A DNA stretch of 64,000 nt. Origin: an uncultured Oscillospiraceae bacterium. GTDB lineage: Bacteria; Bacillota; Clostridia; Oscillospirales; Ruminococcaceae. Under the pieces are notes generated by a model. That model was given only the letters and a program-made list of their open reading frames with translations. It did not search any database and was not told where the DNA came from. Below are positions 9,496 through 18,195 of this stretch, one piece after another. How positions within the stretch are numbered: the stretch's first letter is position 1; each line of letters begins with the position of its first letter. A program made the position numbers and the translations under genes. Location of the stretch: contig CATJVQ010000027.1 in NCBI GenBank assembly GCA_949743955.1, positions 1 through 64,000 of the forward strand, written 5' to 3'.

Positions 9496-10901
9496 TGGGA
9501 CTGGAATTTGTCGGTTTACAGAGCATCAACGGACCTCTTGTCGTGCTCGACCATGTGCCGAAGGTATCGAATGAGGAGATGGTCACGCTCACCCTGCAGG
9601 ACGGTACAAGCCGTCTCGGGCGCGTGGTGCAGATTGAGGGGGAGCGCGCGGTCATCCAGGTGTTCGAGGGCACGAGCGGCCTCTCCATGACGAACACCCG
9701 CGTCCGCCTGGCCGGGCACCCGATGCAGATCCCGCTCTCCCGCGAGGTTCTCGGGCGCGTCTTCAACGGCTCGGGCAAGCCGATCGACGGGCTCGGCGAA
9801 GTCTACGCCGAAAAGTTTGAGGACATCAACGGCGCGCCTATTAACCCGGTTTCGCGTGTCTATCCGAGGAACTACATTTCGACCGGCATCTCCTCCATCG
9901 ACTGCCTGATGACACTCATCCGCGGGCAGAAGCTGCCCATCTTCTCCGGCAGCGGCATGCAGCACAACAAGCTCGCCGCGCAGATCGTCAAGCAGGCAGG
10001 CATCGCGGGCGGGGACGGATCGGATAATTTCGGCATCGTCTTCGCGGCGATGGGTGTCAAGAACGACGTAGCCGATTATTTCCGCCGCCAGTTTGAGCAG
10101 GCAGGAGTTATGGATCGTGTCGTCATGTTCCTTAACCTCTCCAACGACCCGATCATCGAGCGTATCCTGACCCCGAAGTGCGCGCTGACGGCGGCCGAAT
10201 ACCTCGCCTTCGAGCACGATATGCACATCCTCGTTGTCATGACGGACATCACCGCCTACTGCGAGGCGCTGCGTGAGTTCTCCTCCTCGAAGGGGGAGAT
10301 CCCCGGCCGAAAGGGTTACCCGGGCTACCTCTACTCCGATCTCGCGTCCCTCTACGAGCGCGCAGGCATCGTGCAGGGGCACGACGGATCCGTGACTCAG
10401 ATCCCCATCCTCACCATGCCCAACGACGATATTACCCACCCCGTCCCTGACCTGACAGGCTATATCACGGAGGGGCAGATTGTGCTCGACCGGAACCTCG
10501 ATCAGATGGGGGTCTATCCGCCGGTGTCTGTGCTGCCGAGCCTGTCGCGCCTGATGAAGGACGGCATCGGCGAAGGGTATACGCGTGTCGATCACGCGGA
10601 CGTAGCCAACCAGCTCTTCGCCAGCTACGCCAGTGTTCAGGACGCGCGCAGCCTCGCGAGCGTTATCGGTGAGGAGGAGCTCTCGGAGATGGACCGCAAG
10701 TATATCGAGTACGGCAAGCTCTTTGAAGCGCTCTTCATCAACCAGGGGTTCGATGAGAACCGCTCCATTGAGCAGACACTCGCCCTCGGGTGGAAGCTGC
10801 TGAGTGTCCTGCCCAAGAGCGCCCTTGACCGCATCGACAACAAATACATTGAGCAGTATTACGATCCCGCGGGGGCTAAGAGCCTGTCCGGCGCGCAGTA
10901 A
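9495..10901 (+). CDS. ntpB: V-type ATPase subunit B
   Basis: The non-catalytic nucleotide-binding subunit, 468 residues. Family features are [19 protein letters not shown] where A has its P-loop (no functional Walker A here, as expected), [22 protein letters not shown] split across the central sheet, and [16 protein letters not shown] near the AB interface. I start it at ATG 9495, overlapping the ntpA stop by one base, with GGAGG at 9481-9485 nine bases away. A GTG three bases earlier is also possible. The overlap implies translational coupling and equal A:B synthesis. Confidence 0.95.
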   Translation: MGLEFVGLQSINGPLVVLDHVPKVSNEEMVTLTLQDGTSRLGRVVQIEGERAVIQVFEGTSGLSMTNTRVRLAGHPMQIPLSREVLGRVFNGSGKPIDGLGEVYAEKFEDINGAPINPVSRVYPRNYISTGISSIDCLMTLIRGQKLPIFSGSGMQHNKLAAQIVKQAGIAGGDGSDNFGIVFAAMGVKNDVADYFRRQFEQAGVMDRVVMFLNLSNDPIIERILTPKCALTAAEYLAFEHDMHILVVMTDITAYCEALREFSSSKGEIPGRKGYPGYLYSDLASLYERAGIVQGHDGSVTQIPILTMPNDDITHPVPDLTGYITEGQIVLDRNLDQMGVYPPVSVLPSLSRLMKDGIGEGYTRVDHADVANQLFASYASVQDARSLASVIGEEELSEMDRKYIEYGKLFEALFINQGFDENRSIEQTLALGWKLLSVLPKSALDRIDNKYIEQYYDPAGAKSLSGAQ

Positions 10902-10916
10902 GGGGGGGTTGGGGAA

Positions 10917-11543
10917 ATGAACCAGCAGGTATTCCCGACCAAGGGCAACCTGATGGCGGCCAAAAAGTCGCTGGATCTCTCCCATCTCGGCTACGATCTG
11001 CTCGATCGCAAGCGCAACATCCTTGTGCGCGAGCTGATGCTTAAGGTGGACGACGCCAAGCGCCTCAAGGCGCAGATCGCTGATACGTTTGAGCGGGCGT
11101 ACAAGGCGTTGGAGCAGGCCAACATCACGCTGGGCATCATTGAAGGTGTGGCACGGGGCGTGCCGGTGGACGACAGCATCGAGCTCGGGTCGCACAGTGT
11201 CATGGGGGTGGATATTCCCACCGTCACCATCGACGAAAAGGGCGCCAAGCCGGATTACGGCTTCTCCCAGACAAACTCCATGCTCGACTACGCTTACCAG
11301 TGCTTCCACGAGGCCAAGCTCATCACGGTTCAGCTTGCCGAGGTGGAGAACAGCGTTTACCGCCTGGCCTTTGCCATCCAGAAGACGCAGAAGCGGGCGA
11401 ATGCGCTCAAAAACATTATGATTCCCCAGTTTACTTCGACGGCCAAGTTTATCACCGAGGCGCTTGAGGAAAAGGAACGTGAGGAGTTTTCCCGCATGAA
11501 GGTCATTAAAAAGCAGAAAGAGAGTAAGGAAGCACAGGAATAA
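10917..11543 (+). CDS. ntpD: V-type ATPase subunit D (central shaft)
   Basis: A 208-residue shaft subunit. It has the conserved N-terminal helix (FPTKGNLMAAKKSLDLSHLG), a central domain, and a C-terminal helix rich in charged residues (RANALKNIMIPQFTSTAKFI, ending KQKESKEAQE). It forms the antiparallel coiled coil that rotates inside the A3B3 head and binds F and C. Length and both end helices match the family. It is the last gene of the operon, 15 bases after ntpB, and is followed by a strong terminator. Confidence 0.95.
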   Translation: MNQQVFPTKGNLMAAKKSLDLSHLGYDLLDRKRNILVRELMLKVDDAKRLKAQIADTFERAYKALEQANITLGIIEGVARGVPVDDSIELGSHSVMGVDIPTVTIDEKGAKPDYGFSQTNSMLDYAYQCFHEAKLITVQLAEVENSVYRLAFAIQKTQKRANALKNIMIPQFTSTAKFITEALEEKEREEFSRMKVIKKQKESKEAQE

Positions 11544-11551
11544 CAAAAATG

Positions 11552-11588
11552 AAAACTGCCGCAGAAGAAAAACTTCTGCGGCAGTTTT
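11552..11588. terminator. Bidirectional terminator between ntpD and the EcoRV-like methylase gene
   Basis: A perfect 16-base-pair stem (11552-11567 with 11573-11588) around an A5 loop, with an A4 upstream flank and TTTT at the end. The same structure serves the plus-strand ATPase operon and the minus-strand restriction-modification genes that converge on it. Confidence 0.9.
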
Positions 11589-11632
11589 GATTATCAGGAT
11601 TTTTTCAGCAGCTTTCTGTTATTCCTGAGAAT

Positions 11633-12505
11633 CTAACATTCAGCCTTTTTCCGCTCCTCTAGCTCCTCGGGGACATAATTCGTCAGCAGCGCCTCAAGGA
11701 TGGCGTTGCGGTTAATTTTCTTCGCGCCGACATGGTAAAAATGCTCCTTGGTCAGCTTGTGGCAGAAGCCCCATACCGAGGCGATATACTCATTTTTCCG
11801 GTATTCGTTGTGATCCCAGGTGGAGAGCATGAACCGGGCGCCGGACGCGACGAGCGCGTCGCGCAGGGCGAGCTCCGACTGCTCGTCCCAGCTGTCGTAA
11901 TAATCCACGTGGCGGCCGATATACGGCGGATCACAGTAGATGAAAGAATCTCCGTCCGCGAGGCAAATCGTCTTTTCAAACGGCTGACAGACGAAGGACC
12001 AGTCGTTTTCTTTGATCAGCTCCGCAATATAGGCTATCTGATTTACAATTTTCGTCACATACGCTTTATTAAACCGGTTGGGCTTGTGCCCATAGGGGAC
12101 GTTAAAACAAAAATCCCGGTTGAAGCGTATCATACCGTTAAAGCAGCAGCGGTTCAAAAAAAGGAAATCCAGGGAATCATGCCGGCTGTTAAACCGATCC
12201 CGGACTTCGTAATAATACTCGTCATCTCTCTGTGCCAGAATACTTCCCTGTTCCTCGAGGAATTCTCGGGCAATCTGCGGTGTGATGCTTCCCGCTTTTA
12301 TCCGGTTATAAAATTTGATAATATGGGGGTTGACGTCCGCAAAGACAGCGGTTCGGGGCGCGGTATTGAACCCGACGACCCCCGATCCCATAAAAGGCTC
12401 TATCCATTTTGTGTGCCGGGACAAAGAAACGTTTTCTTTGATTAACGGGACAAGTTTTGTTTTTATACCCTGTATTTTAATGGGTGGTATAAATACACTG
12501 TCCAT
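11633..12505 (-). CDS. Type II adenine DNA methyltransferase, EcoRV-methylase-like
   Basis: A 290-residue N6-adenine methyltransferase of the D12/Dam class. The AdoMet motif is FMGSGVVGFN (about 38-47), the catalytic motif DPPYIGRHVDYYDSW (about 193), and the conserved block FLFLNRCCFNGMIRFNRDF lies between. From memory of the family, the N-terminus (VFIPPIKIQGIKTKLVP) and the C-terminal block LTKEHFYHVGA resemble the EcoRV methylase far more than housekeeping Dam. The expected target is therefore GATATC; this is inferred, not measured. It starts 11 bases after the endonuclease gene, whose end supplies AAAGGA as ribosome site. Lower GC than its neighbours suggests transfer. Confidence 0.88.
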   Translation of the reverse strand: MDSVFIPPIKIQGIKTKLVPLIKENVSLSRHTKWIEPFMGSGVVGFNTAPRTAVFADVNPHIIKFYNRIKAGSITPQIAREFLEEQGSILAQRDDEYYYEVRDRFNSRHDSLDFLFLNRCCFNGMIRFNRDFCFNVPYGHKPNRFNKAYVTKIVNQIAYIAELIKENDWSFVCQPFEKTICLADGDSFIYCDPPYIGRHVDYYDSWDEQSELALRDALVASGARFMLSTWDHNEYRKNEYIASVWGFCHKLTKEHFYHVGAKKINRNAILEALLTNYVPEELEERKKAEC

Positions 12506-12516
12506 ACCTGTGTACT

Positions 12517-13356
12517 CTATCCTTTCCGCTTTGACGCCTTGGGATTATTTAAACTTTCCGGCAGCCCCCGATAGCGCAGGTATTCTAAGAAAGACGTCAT
12601 TTTTTTCTGCTTTCCCGCCGCATTCTGTATCTCTATCTTTCCAAAGTTTATCCAGTAATCGTCAAATAATTCCTCCCCGGCCTTCGCAAAAACGCCGTTC
12701 CCTGCGAGGATATCGTCAATCTTCTGAATACTGCCGATATTCGCCGTGTTTCCGCTGCCGCTGCGGTCGCTCGCTATTTTCCACTTTTCCTCCGCGAAGA
12801 AGATAAAATTCCCGATAACGGCCGGAATCTCGCCGATCTCATCGGTCGTGTAGGCATGCGGCCCTTCTGGCGGCCCCATATTCAGCCGGGTATAGATGAT
12901 ACCCAGGCAGAAATGGCCGCTGTATTCATCATAAGGATACTGGATATTTTTCCGGCTCGCCCGGTCGACAAAATATTCCCCGTGCGATCCAAGCGTGAAG
13001 CCGTTGCAGTATTCGGGGAAGCTCTCATCCCGGTATGTCGTCTTCAGATCGACGGCGAACTTCAGCGCCCTGTCCTCCTTATTGACAAACGTCAGGTTCG
13101 GGTACCAGTTCTGATAGATGGGCCGTTCAATCGTATAGCCAATCTCCTCCGCGAACCGCGCAAAATACGGAAACAGGTGCAGTTCCAACAGTTTGGAGAC
13201 AACCTTCGTATCAGGAGAAATCATATAGATATTTCCGAATGTATCAACAAAGCCGCGCATGGTCCATTTCCCGTCCACGGAGACCCGGTCGGCTAGCGTG
13301 GCGGCAAACGCTTTGAGTTTCTGTGCGAATACGGATTTTTCTTTTTCATTCTGCAT
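12517..13356 (-). CDS. EcoRV-like type II restriction endonuclease with Asn at a catalytic Asp position
   Basis: A 279-residue homolog of the EcoRV nuclease. The blocks SPDTKVV, E58 in KLLELHLFP, YPNLTFV, the VDLKTTY motif (D103, K105) and SGSGNTANIGSI correspond to EcoRV residues with a constant +13 offset in the N-terminal half: E45 to E58, D90 to D103, K92 to K105. EcoRV D74, a metal ligand in the PD..D-K active site, falls on Asn87 here (codon AAC at 13098-13096). The DNA-recognition loop is well kept, so the target is probably GATATC. Whether it still cuts is doubtful. The ATG at 13356 has GGAAGG eight bases upstream. The partner methylase follows directly. Confidence 0.87.
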   Translation of the reverse strand: MQNEKEKSVFAQKLKAFAATLADRVSVDGKWTMRGFVDTFGNIYMISPDTKVVSKLLELHLFPYFARFAEEIGYTIERPIYQNWYPNLTFVNKEDRALKFAVDLKTTYRDESFPEYCNGFTLGSHGEYFVDRASRKNIQYPYDEYSGHFCLGIIYTRLNMGPPEGPHAYTTDEIGEIPAVIGNFIFFAEEKWKIASDRSGSGNTANIGSIQKIDDILAGNGVFAKAGEELFDDYWINFGKIEIQNAAGKQKKMTSFLEYLRYRGLPESLNNPKASKRKG

Positions 13357-13397
13357 GTCATAAACCTTCCCAGATGTCGTTTCAGCTTTCCAGCGGT

Positions 13398-14222
13398 CTA
13401 TTCCTTTCCATAAACGCAGAGCAGAAAGTCTGCTGTCACTGTCAGTCTCTCCAGCGCCTCTAGGCGGGCGGCCCCCTCCGGCGACGTCTTATAGGAATAG
13501 GGCGTCATACGATAGAGATTCCGGACGCGTTCTCCCTCGAGCGCCATCGGATACGTGACGCGCTGTGTCCGGAGCAAGCGGAGCCCCTCCAGCAGGCGGA
13601 GAGTCTCGTCGTTCTCATACGGCCGCTCATACAGGACCTCTTTCATCTCAAACAGATGCCGCGCCCCCGGAAGCGCCGCTATCAGGCATCCGCCCCCGCA
13701 CAGCACCCGCGTGATCTCCGCCGGTGCAAGCGGAGAAAACACATTCACCACCGCATCCATCGACGCGTCCGGCAGCGGGAGGGTGTAGACGCTCGCCACC
13801 GCGAACCGGACATCCTCCCCCGTATACGCCGCGCAGGCGCGCGCCGCATGCCGTATACCGACGCGCGAGAGGTCCACGCCATAGATCTCCGGGCGGATAG
13901 GGGCGAGCAGCGCATAGAGCCGCCGGACATAGTCGCCCTCTCCGCAGCCCGCGTCGAGGACAGCGCCCCCCTCCGGGCACACGCCGCGCAGCGTTTCGGC
14001 GACAGCTTCGGCCAGCGGAGCATACGCGCCGCTCTCGAGGAACTGTGTCCGCGCGGCTGTCATCTGCGGGTTGTCGCCCGGCAGAGGGGATCTGCTGCGC
14101 CCCGAGAGTACCAGATTCACATATCCCTGCGACGCGATATCGTAGGAATGCCCCTTCTTACAGCGCAGCGCGCCGCCCTCCCGCACCAGCGGGCGGCGGC
14201 ATTTCGGACAGATAAATTTCAT
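13398..14222 (-). CDS. rlmA: 23S rRNA (guanine-N1)-methyltransferase, RlmA family
   Basis: A 274-residue protein with an N-terminal zinc ribbon (CPKC at residues 5-8, then C and H in LRCKKGHSYD) and a Rossmann methyltransferase domain (VLDAGCGEGDYVRRL, then DLSRVGIRHAAR). The family signature PGDNPQMTAARTQFLESGAY is present. RlmA enzymes methylate a guanine in the peptide-exit-tunnel region of 23S rRNA; some members affect macrolide response. I start it at the ATG at 14222, which gives the usual MKFICPKC N-terminus. The thioesterase stop lies one base upstream, so the two are probably coupled. Confidence 0.85.
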   Translation of the reverse strand: MKFICPKCRRPLVREGGALRCKKGHSYDIASQGYVNLVLSGRSRSPLPGDNPQMTAARTQFLESGAYAPLAEAVAETLRGVCPEGGAVLDAGCGEGDYVRRLYALLAPIRPEIYGVDLSRVGIRHAARACAAYTGEDVRFAVASVYTLPLPDASMDAVVNVFSPLAPAEITRVLCGGGCLIAALPGARHLFEMKEVLYERPYENDETLRLLEGLRLLRTQRVTYPMALEGERVRNLYRMTPYSYKTSPEGAARLEALERLTVTADFLLCVYGKE

Positions 14223-14223
14223 C

Positions 14224-14703
14224 TCAAAAATTCTCCGCCATTCTCTGCCGGCGCAGGGCATGGCGGCGCTCGCCCGCCAGCCACTCCTGCTGCTGTTCAT
14301 ATGTCTCGGTAATCAGCGGCGGCACCCGTGCCGGACGCTCGTTTTCGTCGAGCGCCACCATCACCAGATACGCGCGGTTGATCATCGTCCGCTCCCCGCC
14401 GAGTGCCTCCACATAGGTGTCCACCCGCACCTCCATTGACGTGTTTCCCACATACGTAACCTGCCCGACGAGCAGGACTGTATCGTCCATATGCGCGGGC
14501 CTTTTAAACTGGAGCTGGTCAACCGCCGCTGTCGTCACGCTGCACCCTGAATGGCGGCGCGCTGTCACAGCCGCCACGACATCTATCCACTCCATCAGCT
14601 TCCCGCCGAACAGCCTCTGTGCCCCGTTGATGTGCTCAGGCATCAGAATCTGCGTGTGCTCTGTGCGCGAAGCGGAGACTGTCTTCCCTTCCCGCTCTTC
14701 CAT
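14224..14703 (-). CDS. Acyl-CoA thioesterase, hotdog fold (YciA/BACH type)
   Basis: A 159-residue single-hotdog acyl-CoA hydrolase. The motif HINGAQRLFGGKLMEWIDVV, with the catalytic Asp, and RRHSGCSVTTAAVDQLQFKR are typical of the YciA/cytosolic acyl-CoA hydrolase family. The C-terminal tail is charged (QQQEWLAGERRHALRRQR). It hydrolyses acyl-CoA to free acid and CoA; the substrate cannot be told. The ATG at 14703 follows GAGGAGG closely. The neighbours hflX and rlmA are translation-related, so its place here is probably historical. Confidence 0.85.
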   Translation of the reverse strand: MEEREGKTVSASRTEHTQILMPEHINGAQRLFGGKLMEWIDVVAAVTARRHSGCSVTTAAVDQLQFKRPAHMDDTVLLVGQVTYVGNTSMEVRVDTYVEALGGERTMINRAYLVMVALDENERPARVPPLITETYEQQQEWLAGERRHALRRQRMAENF

Positions 14704-14726
14704 AACCTGCCTCCTCTGCAAAAACC

Positions 14727-15971
14727 CTATTCCCGCATGAACGGAGCAGCCTTCCAGGAGACGCTTCTGTCCACCAGCGCGTCGACCAGAACACCGTCTC
14801 CCGTATATTCCTCGGAGAGGATTTTCCCGTCCCGCTGCAGCTCTCCGAGCAGCGCGCCCTCTGTATAAGGGACGAGCAGCTTCATCCGGACCTGTGTAGA
14901 GGTGAGGGCGCGCGCCATTGCTTCGAGCAGGGCGGGAAGTCCCTCCCCTGTCTTCGCGCTGACAGGCACACTGTCCCCACCCGCGATGAGCGGCAGGCCC
15001 TGGAGCCTGTCGCACTTGTTGCAGACGGTGATGACCGGTGTCCCGCCCACACCGAGCTCGCGGAGCACCTCCTCTGTCACATCGCGCTGATCGAACGCGT
15101 CCGGGTTCGAGACGTCGCAGACGTTTAAAATGAGGTCGGCGTCCAGCGCCTCCTCCAGTGTCGAGTGGAACGCCTCAATCAGGTGGTGCGGCAGGCGGCG
15201 CAGGAGGCCCACCGTGTCCACCAGAAGGACACGCCGCCCGTCCGGCAAGTCCACGGCGCGCGCTGTCGGATCAAGCGTGGCAAAAAGCTGATCCTTCGCC
15301 AAGACCTGCGCGCCGGTCAGGGCGTTTAAAAGTGTCGATTTGCCCACGTTCGTATACCCCACGATGGCCGCGGTCAGGACACCGTCCTTCCGCCGGCGGC
15401 CCCGGCGGCGCTCCCGGCGCCCGGCCAGCTCTGCAAGCTGGCGCTCCAGGGTCTGGATGCGGCGGCGGATATGGCGCCGGTCCGTCTCCAGCTTTGTCTC
15501 GCCCGGGCCGCGCGTTCCAATACCGCCGCCCAGCCGGGACAGGCTCTTTCCCACCCCGCTCAGTCTCGGGAGCAGGTAGCGCTGCTGCGCCAGCTCCACC
15601 TGAAGTTTCCCCTCGCTGGATACCGCGCGCCGGGCGAAGATATCCAGAATCAGCATCGTCCGGTCGATGACCGGCGTATCGAGCGCCGCTTCGAGATTCC
15701 GCAGCTGGCTGGCGGTCAGCTCATGGTCAAATACAATCAGATTCGCCTGCAAAAACTGCGCCTGTTCACGCAATTCCTGCAAGCGTCCCGCACCGATGCA
15801 GGTGGCGGCATCCAGTTCGCTGCGCCGCTGGCTCATGCGTCCGGCCACCTCGGCCCCCGCCGCCTCGGCCAACTCCGCCAGCTCGTCCAGCGACGCCTCC
15901 ACATCGTATTCCCCGAGATCTGCCGCCGCGAGGATCACGCGCTGGTGCTCCTCCCTGTTTTCATACATCAC
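14727..15971 (-). CDS. hflX: Ribosome-associated GTPase HflX
   Basis: A 414-residue HflX-family GTPase. Domain order is an N-terminal HflX domain with the glycine-rich LGGGIGTRGPGETKLE motif, an Arg-rich helix (RRRIQTLERQL.. GRRERRRGRRR), then a TRAFAC G domain: GYTNVGKST (G1), DTVGLLRRLPHHLIEAF (G3) and NKCD (G4). HflX splits or rescues stalled ribosomes under stress. The C-terminal domain resembles the usual beta-rich end. A GTG at 15971 (ribosome site GGAGGA ten bases away) and an ATG at 15968 are both possible starts. It begins four bases after the stop of the S41-like gene. Confidence 0.93.
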   Translation of the reverse strand: MMYENREEHQRVILAAADLGEYDVEASLDELAELAEAAGAEVAGRMSQRRSELDAATCIGAGRLQELREQAQFLQANLIVFDHELTASQLRNLEAALDTPVIDRTMLILDIFARRAVSSEGKLQVELAQQRYLLPRLSGVGKSLSRLGGGIGTRGPGETKLETDRRHIRRRIQTLERQLAELAGRRERRRGRRRKDGVLTAAIVGYTNVGKSTLLNALTGAQVLAKDQLFATLDPTARAVDLPDGRRVLLVDTVGLLRRLPHHLIEAFHSTLEEALDADLILNVCDVSNPDAFDQRDVTEEVLRELGVGGTPVITVCNKCDRLQGLPLIAGGDSVPVSAKTGEGLPALLEAMARALTSTQVRMKLLVPYTEGALLGELQRDGKILSEEYTGDGVLVDALVDRSVSWKAAPFMRE

Positions 15972-15974
15972 CGG

Positions 15975-17297
15975 CTATTCATCCTCCGTATCTTCCACGC
16001 CGCCGGCCTCAAGTTCCTCGTCAGAGGAACTCTCCAAACCGGCATCGCCGGAGGAAGAGGACACACCGGCAACGTTCCCGGCCGTGGCAGCCAGCTCTAG
16101 GGCTTTTTTGAGCTGCGGATCCATCTGGACTGCCAGCTCCACCCTGTCGGCCGACGTCTTCTCCAGCGCGGCGGCCGCATCAGCCTGATCCTTGGTGAGA
16201 CTTACCTCGTAGTCGGGCTTGACGCCCACACCGTCGAAGCTCTGGCCGCCGGGGGTCAGAACCTTGGCGACAGTGATGTCGATAGCCGATCCGTCGTCGA
16301 GCTGCTGTGTGACCTGCATCGTGCCCTTGCCGAGCGTCGTGACACCTACTAGGCTCGCGGACTTGACATCCTTGAGCGCCTGTGCGAAGATCTCCGCGGC
16401 GGCGGCGGTCTGCTCGTTGATGAGCACCGTCATCGGCAGGTTGATGTGCGCCGGGTCCGATGTCGCCTGCACCTTCTCCTCTCCGTTTTTGTCGACAGAG
16501 GTGGCAATATTGCACTGAGGCAGGAGCTTGTCGAGGATCCGGTAGCACGCCTCGTTCGTGCGCCCCAGATTGCCGCGTACATCGAACACGAGCGCGACCG
16601 CGCCGTCCGAGACGAGCTTATCCACCGCGCGGCTGAACTGGTCGGACGTGGTGGAGCCGAACTCAAGGATCTGCACGTACCCCACGCCGTTCTGAAGCAG
16701 GCTCCCATAGACGGAGGGCTTCTCCACCTCACGGCGTGTCAGAGGATAGGGGGTATCGACATTGTCGCGCCGGACAACGAGATCCAGCTTTGTCCCCGCC
16801 TCGCCCAGTAGGGACTGGAGCATCTCTTCCACATTGTCCACCGTCAGGTCCGTCTCGTCGATTTTCACGATCATGTCCCCCGCCTGGATGCCGGCGGCGA
16901 GGGCGGGCGAGTCGGGATAGACCTCTGTAATTAGGATATAGCCGCTCTCGTCCACCTGCGTCACGATGCCCACGTCCACGGACTTCGCCGTCCCCTCCTG
17001 GTTCTGGCGCTGGAATTCATCCACCGTATAGTATTTCGCGTAGGGGTCGCCGATACCGCCGATGTAGCCGCTGGAAATAGAATCCATCAGTGTCTCCGTG
17101 TCGATGGCTCCATAGTAATTCTGCCGCACCCATTTATCGATCTCGGAGAGCTTGGTATAGGTGGCCTCCCGCTCCTTGATGTTAAGGATCGTGCTGTTGA
17201 AGGTCTGCCTAGCATACACCATCGTGATGGAAAATGTGACGGCGGCGATAATAGCCATCAGTGCGACCGCCGCGCCCAGAGAAATTTTTTTATTCAT
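15975..17297 (-). CDS. S41-family (CtpA-like) secreted protein lacking the catalytic serine
   Basis: A 440-residue protein. It has an N-terminal membrane anchor (about 8-29), a PDZ domain (about 90-180, GIVTQVDESGYILITEV) and an S41 core. The Lys of the Ser-Lys dyad is kept (LGKGTMQ, K324). The serine position, 25 residues earlier as in known CtpA enzymes, reads Ala: the motif is NEQTAAAAEIF, with A299 where family members have S. The usual DLRNNPGG loop is also altered (DVRGNLGRTNEA). It is therefore probably not a working protease and may instead bind peptides or act as a scaffold. The C-terminus is a low-complexity acidic Ser/Glu tail. It is likely cotranscribed with hflX. Confidence 0.85.
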   Translation of the reverse strand: MNKKISLGAAVALMAIIAAVTFSITMVYARQTFNSTILNIKEREATYTKLSEIDKWVRQNYYGAIDTETLMDSISSGYIGGIGDPYAKYYTVDEFQRQNQEGTAKSVDVGIVTQVDESGYILITEVYPDSPALAAGIQAGDMIVKIDETDLTVDNVEEMLQSLLGEAGTKLDLVVRRDNVDTPYPLTRREVEKPSVYGSLLQNGVGYVQILEFGSTTSDQFSRAVDKLVSDGAVALVFDVRGNLGRTNEACYRILDKLLPQCNIATSVDKNGEEKVQATSDPAHINLPMTVLINEQTAAAAEIFAQALKDVKSASLVGVTTLGKGTMQVTQQLDDGSAIDITVAKVLTPGGQSFDGVGVKPDYEVSLTKDQADAAAALEKTSADRVELAVQMDPQLKKALELAATAGNVAGVSSSSGDAGLESSSDEELEAGGVEDTEDE

Positions 17298-17437
17298 ATT
17301 CAGTCTCCCGTTTTTCAGCGCATTCTTCGCATAAATTTGCTGCGTCTCTTTATTATAGCATACTTCTCCCTTTTTGTCATGAATAACCTGTAAATCGGGC
17401 TTCCCGGGATTCCGGAAGAAAAAGTCGTCCGGAAAAT

Positions 17438-17474
17438 AACAGTAACCCCCCGGCCAAGCCGGAGGGTTACTGTT
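17438..17474 (-). terminator. Hairpin at the 3' end of the long nitrogen operon
   Basis: AACAGTAACCC at 17438-17448 pairs with GGGTTACTGTT at 17464-17474, with further GC pairs inside. On the minus strand it is followed by TATTTTCC. It overlaps the stop codon of the TraX pseudogene and is the first plausible terminator below dapL. Confidence 0.6.
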
Positions 17475-18175
17475 ATACTTTCAAAATCACGCGGACAATG
17501 CCGATAACGGCTAGATGGGCGGGATAGAAGCCGTAAAAAACATTTGGGAATCTTAATCTCCGTCCGCGTGAGCAGATAAATGTGGAGGACTGACAGCATG
17601 CCGAAGACAGTCCAGTTAACTGCGTGCCCCGCCACGATCAGGGATTTGGGCTCCTCCATATAGCCGCTCCACAGGGCGGGGAGTCAGTGTATAGGACATA
17701 AAGTCCGGCGCCCAAGGCGGGATAGTTCCGACACAGATAGAAAATCAGCATCAGTAGAATCCCCCCCGCCCGAGTAATCGAAATTTACTAGGTTGGCCAG
17801 CAGGAACATAGCGATAAACAGCCACCACTTTTTTGTATGCAGCCCCCACATAGCCAGCAGGCTGACCAGAAGGGTGAAGAAAATATTCAAATTCATCCAC
17901 TCCGCCCGCCAGTCCCAGGGATGGAAGGCGAAGATATAAAAGGGCTGGGAGATAGGGGCGAAAGCACCGAGACGAATCAAATACTTCTTAATGTCCCGGG
18001 TATAGGAGCAGCCCCACTGTCAGGCAGTAGGAAAAAGCAGGAAAATCCAGGCGGCCAATCCAGCGGAAAACCGGAATCTGTGGAAAAAGGCGCTGCCCAT
18101 ATGGTCGATGAGCATGGAAACAATGGCAATCAGCTGCGGCTGCTCCTTCGCGGGTATGTCTTCTTTATAGCACAT
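17473..18175 (-). pseudogene. TraX-family membrane protein, broken by several frameshifts
   Basis: Pieces of one TraX-like protein can be read in succession in different frames. They are an N-terminal AIVSMLIDHMG, then RWIGRL..FPAFSYCLTVGLL, then IKKYLIRLGAFAPISQPFYIF and WMNLNIFFTLLVSLLAMWGL, then ILLMLIFYLCRNYPALGAGL, and finally FYGFYPAHLAVIGIVRVIL before a stop. At least four frame changes are needed. Two sit in homopolymers: a C7 run at 17761-17767 and an A6 run at 17535-17540. The first ATG would be at 18175, 20 bases after dapL, so it was once the last operon gene. TraX relatives are polytopic acyltransferase-like proteins; the function here is lost. Confidence 0.8.
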
Positions 18176-18195
18176 TCCCAAAGCGGACGCCTGCA

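Noticed and set aside
9516..11546. 676-codon minus-strand open frame opposite ntpB-ntpD
   Set aside because: Caused by GC-rich codon bias of the true plus-strand genes; no recognisable motifs, and it overlaps two certain genes.
17315..17659. 114-codon minus-strand open frame as an independent gene
   Set aside because: Its start region is part of the TraX-like protein and its end runs out of frame through a hairpin; it is a fragment of the pseudogene.
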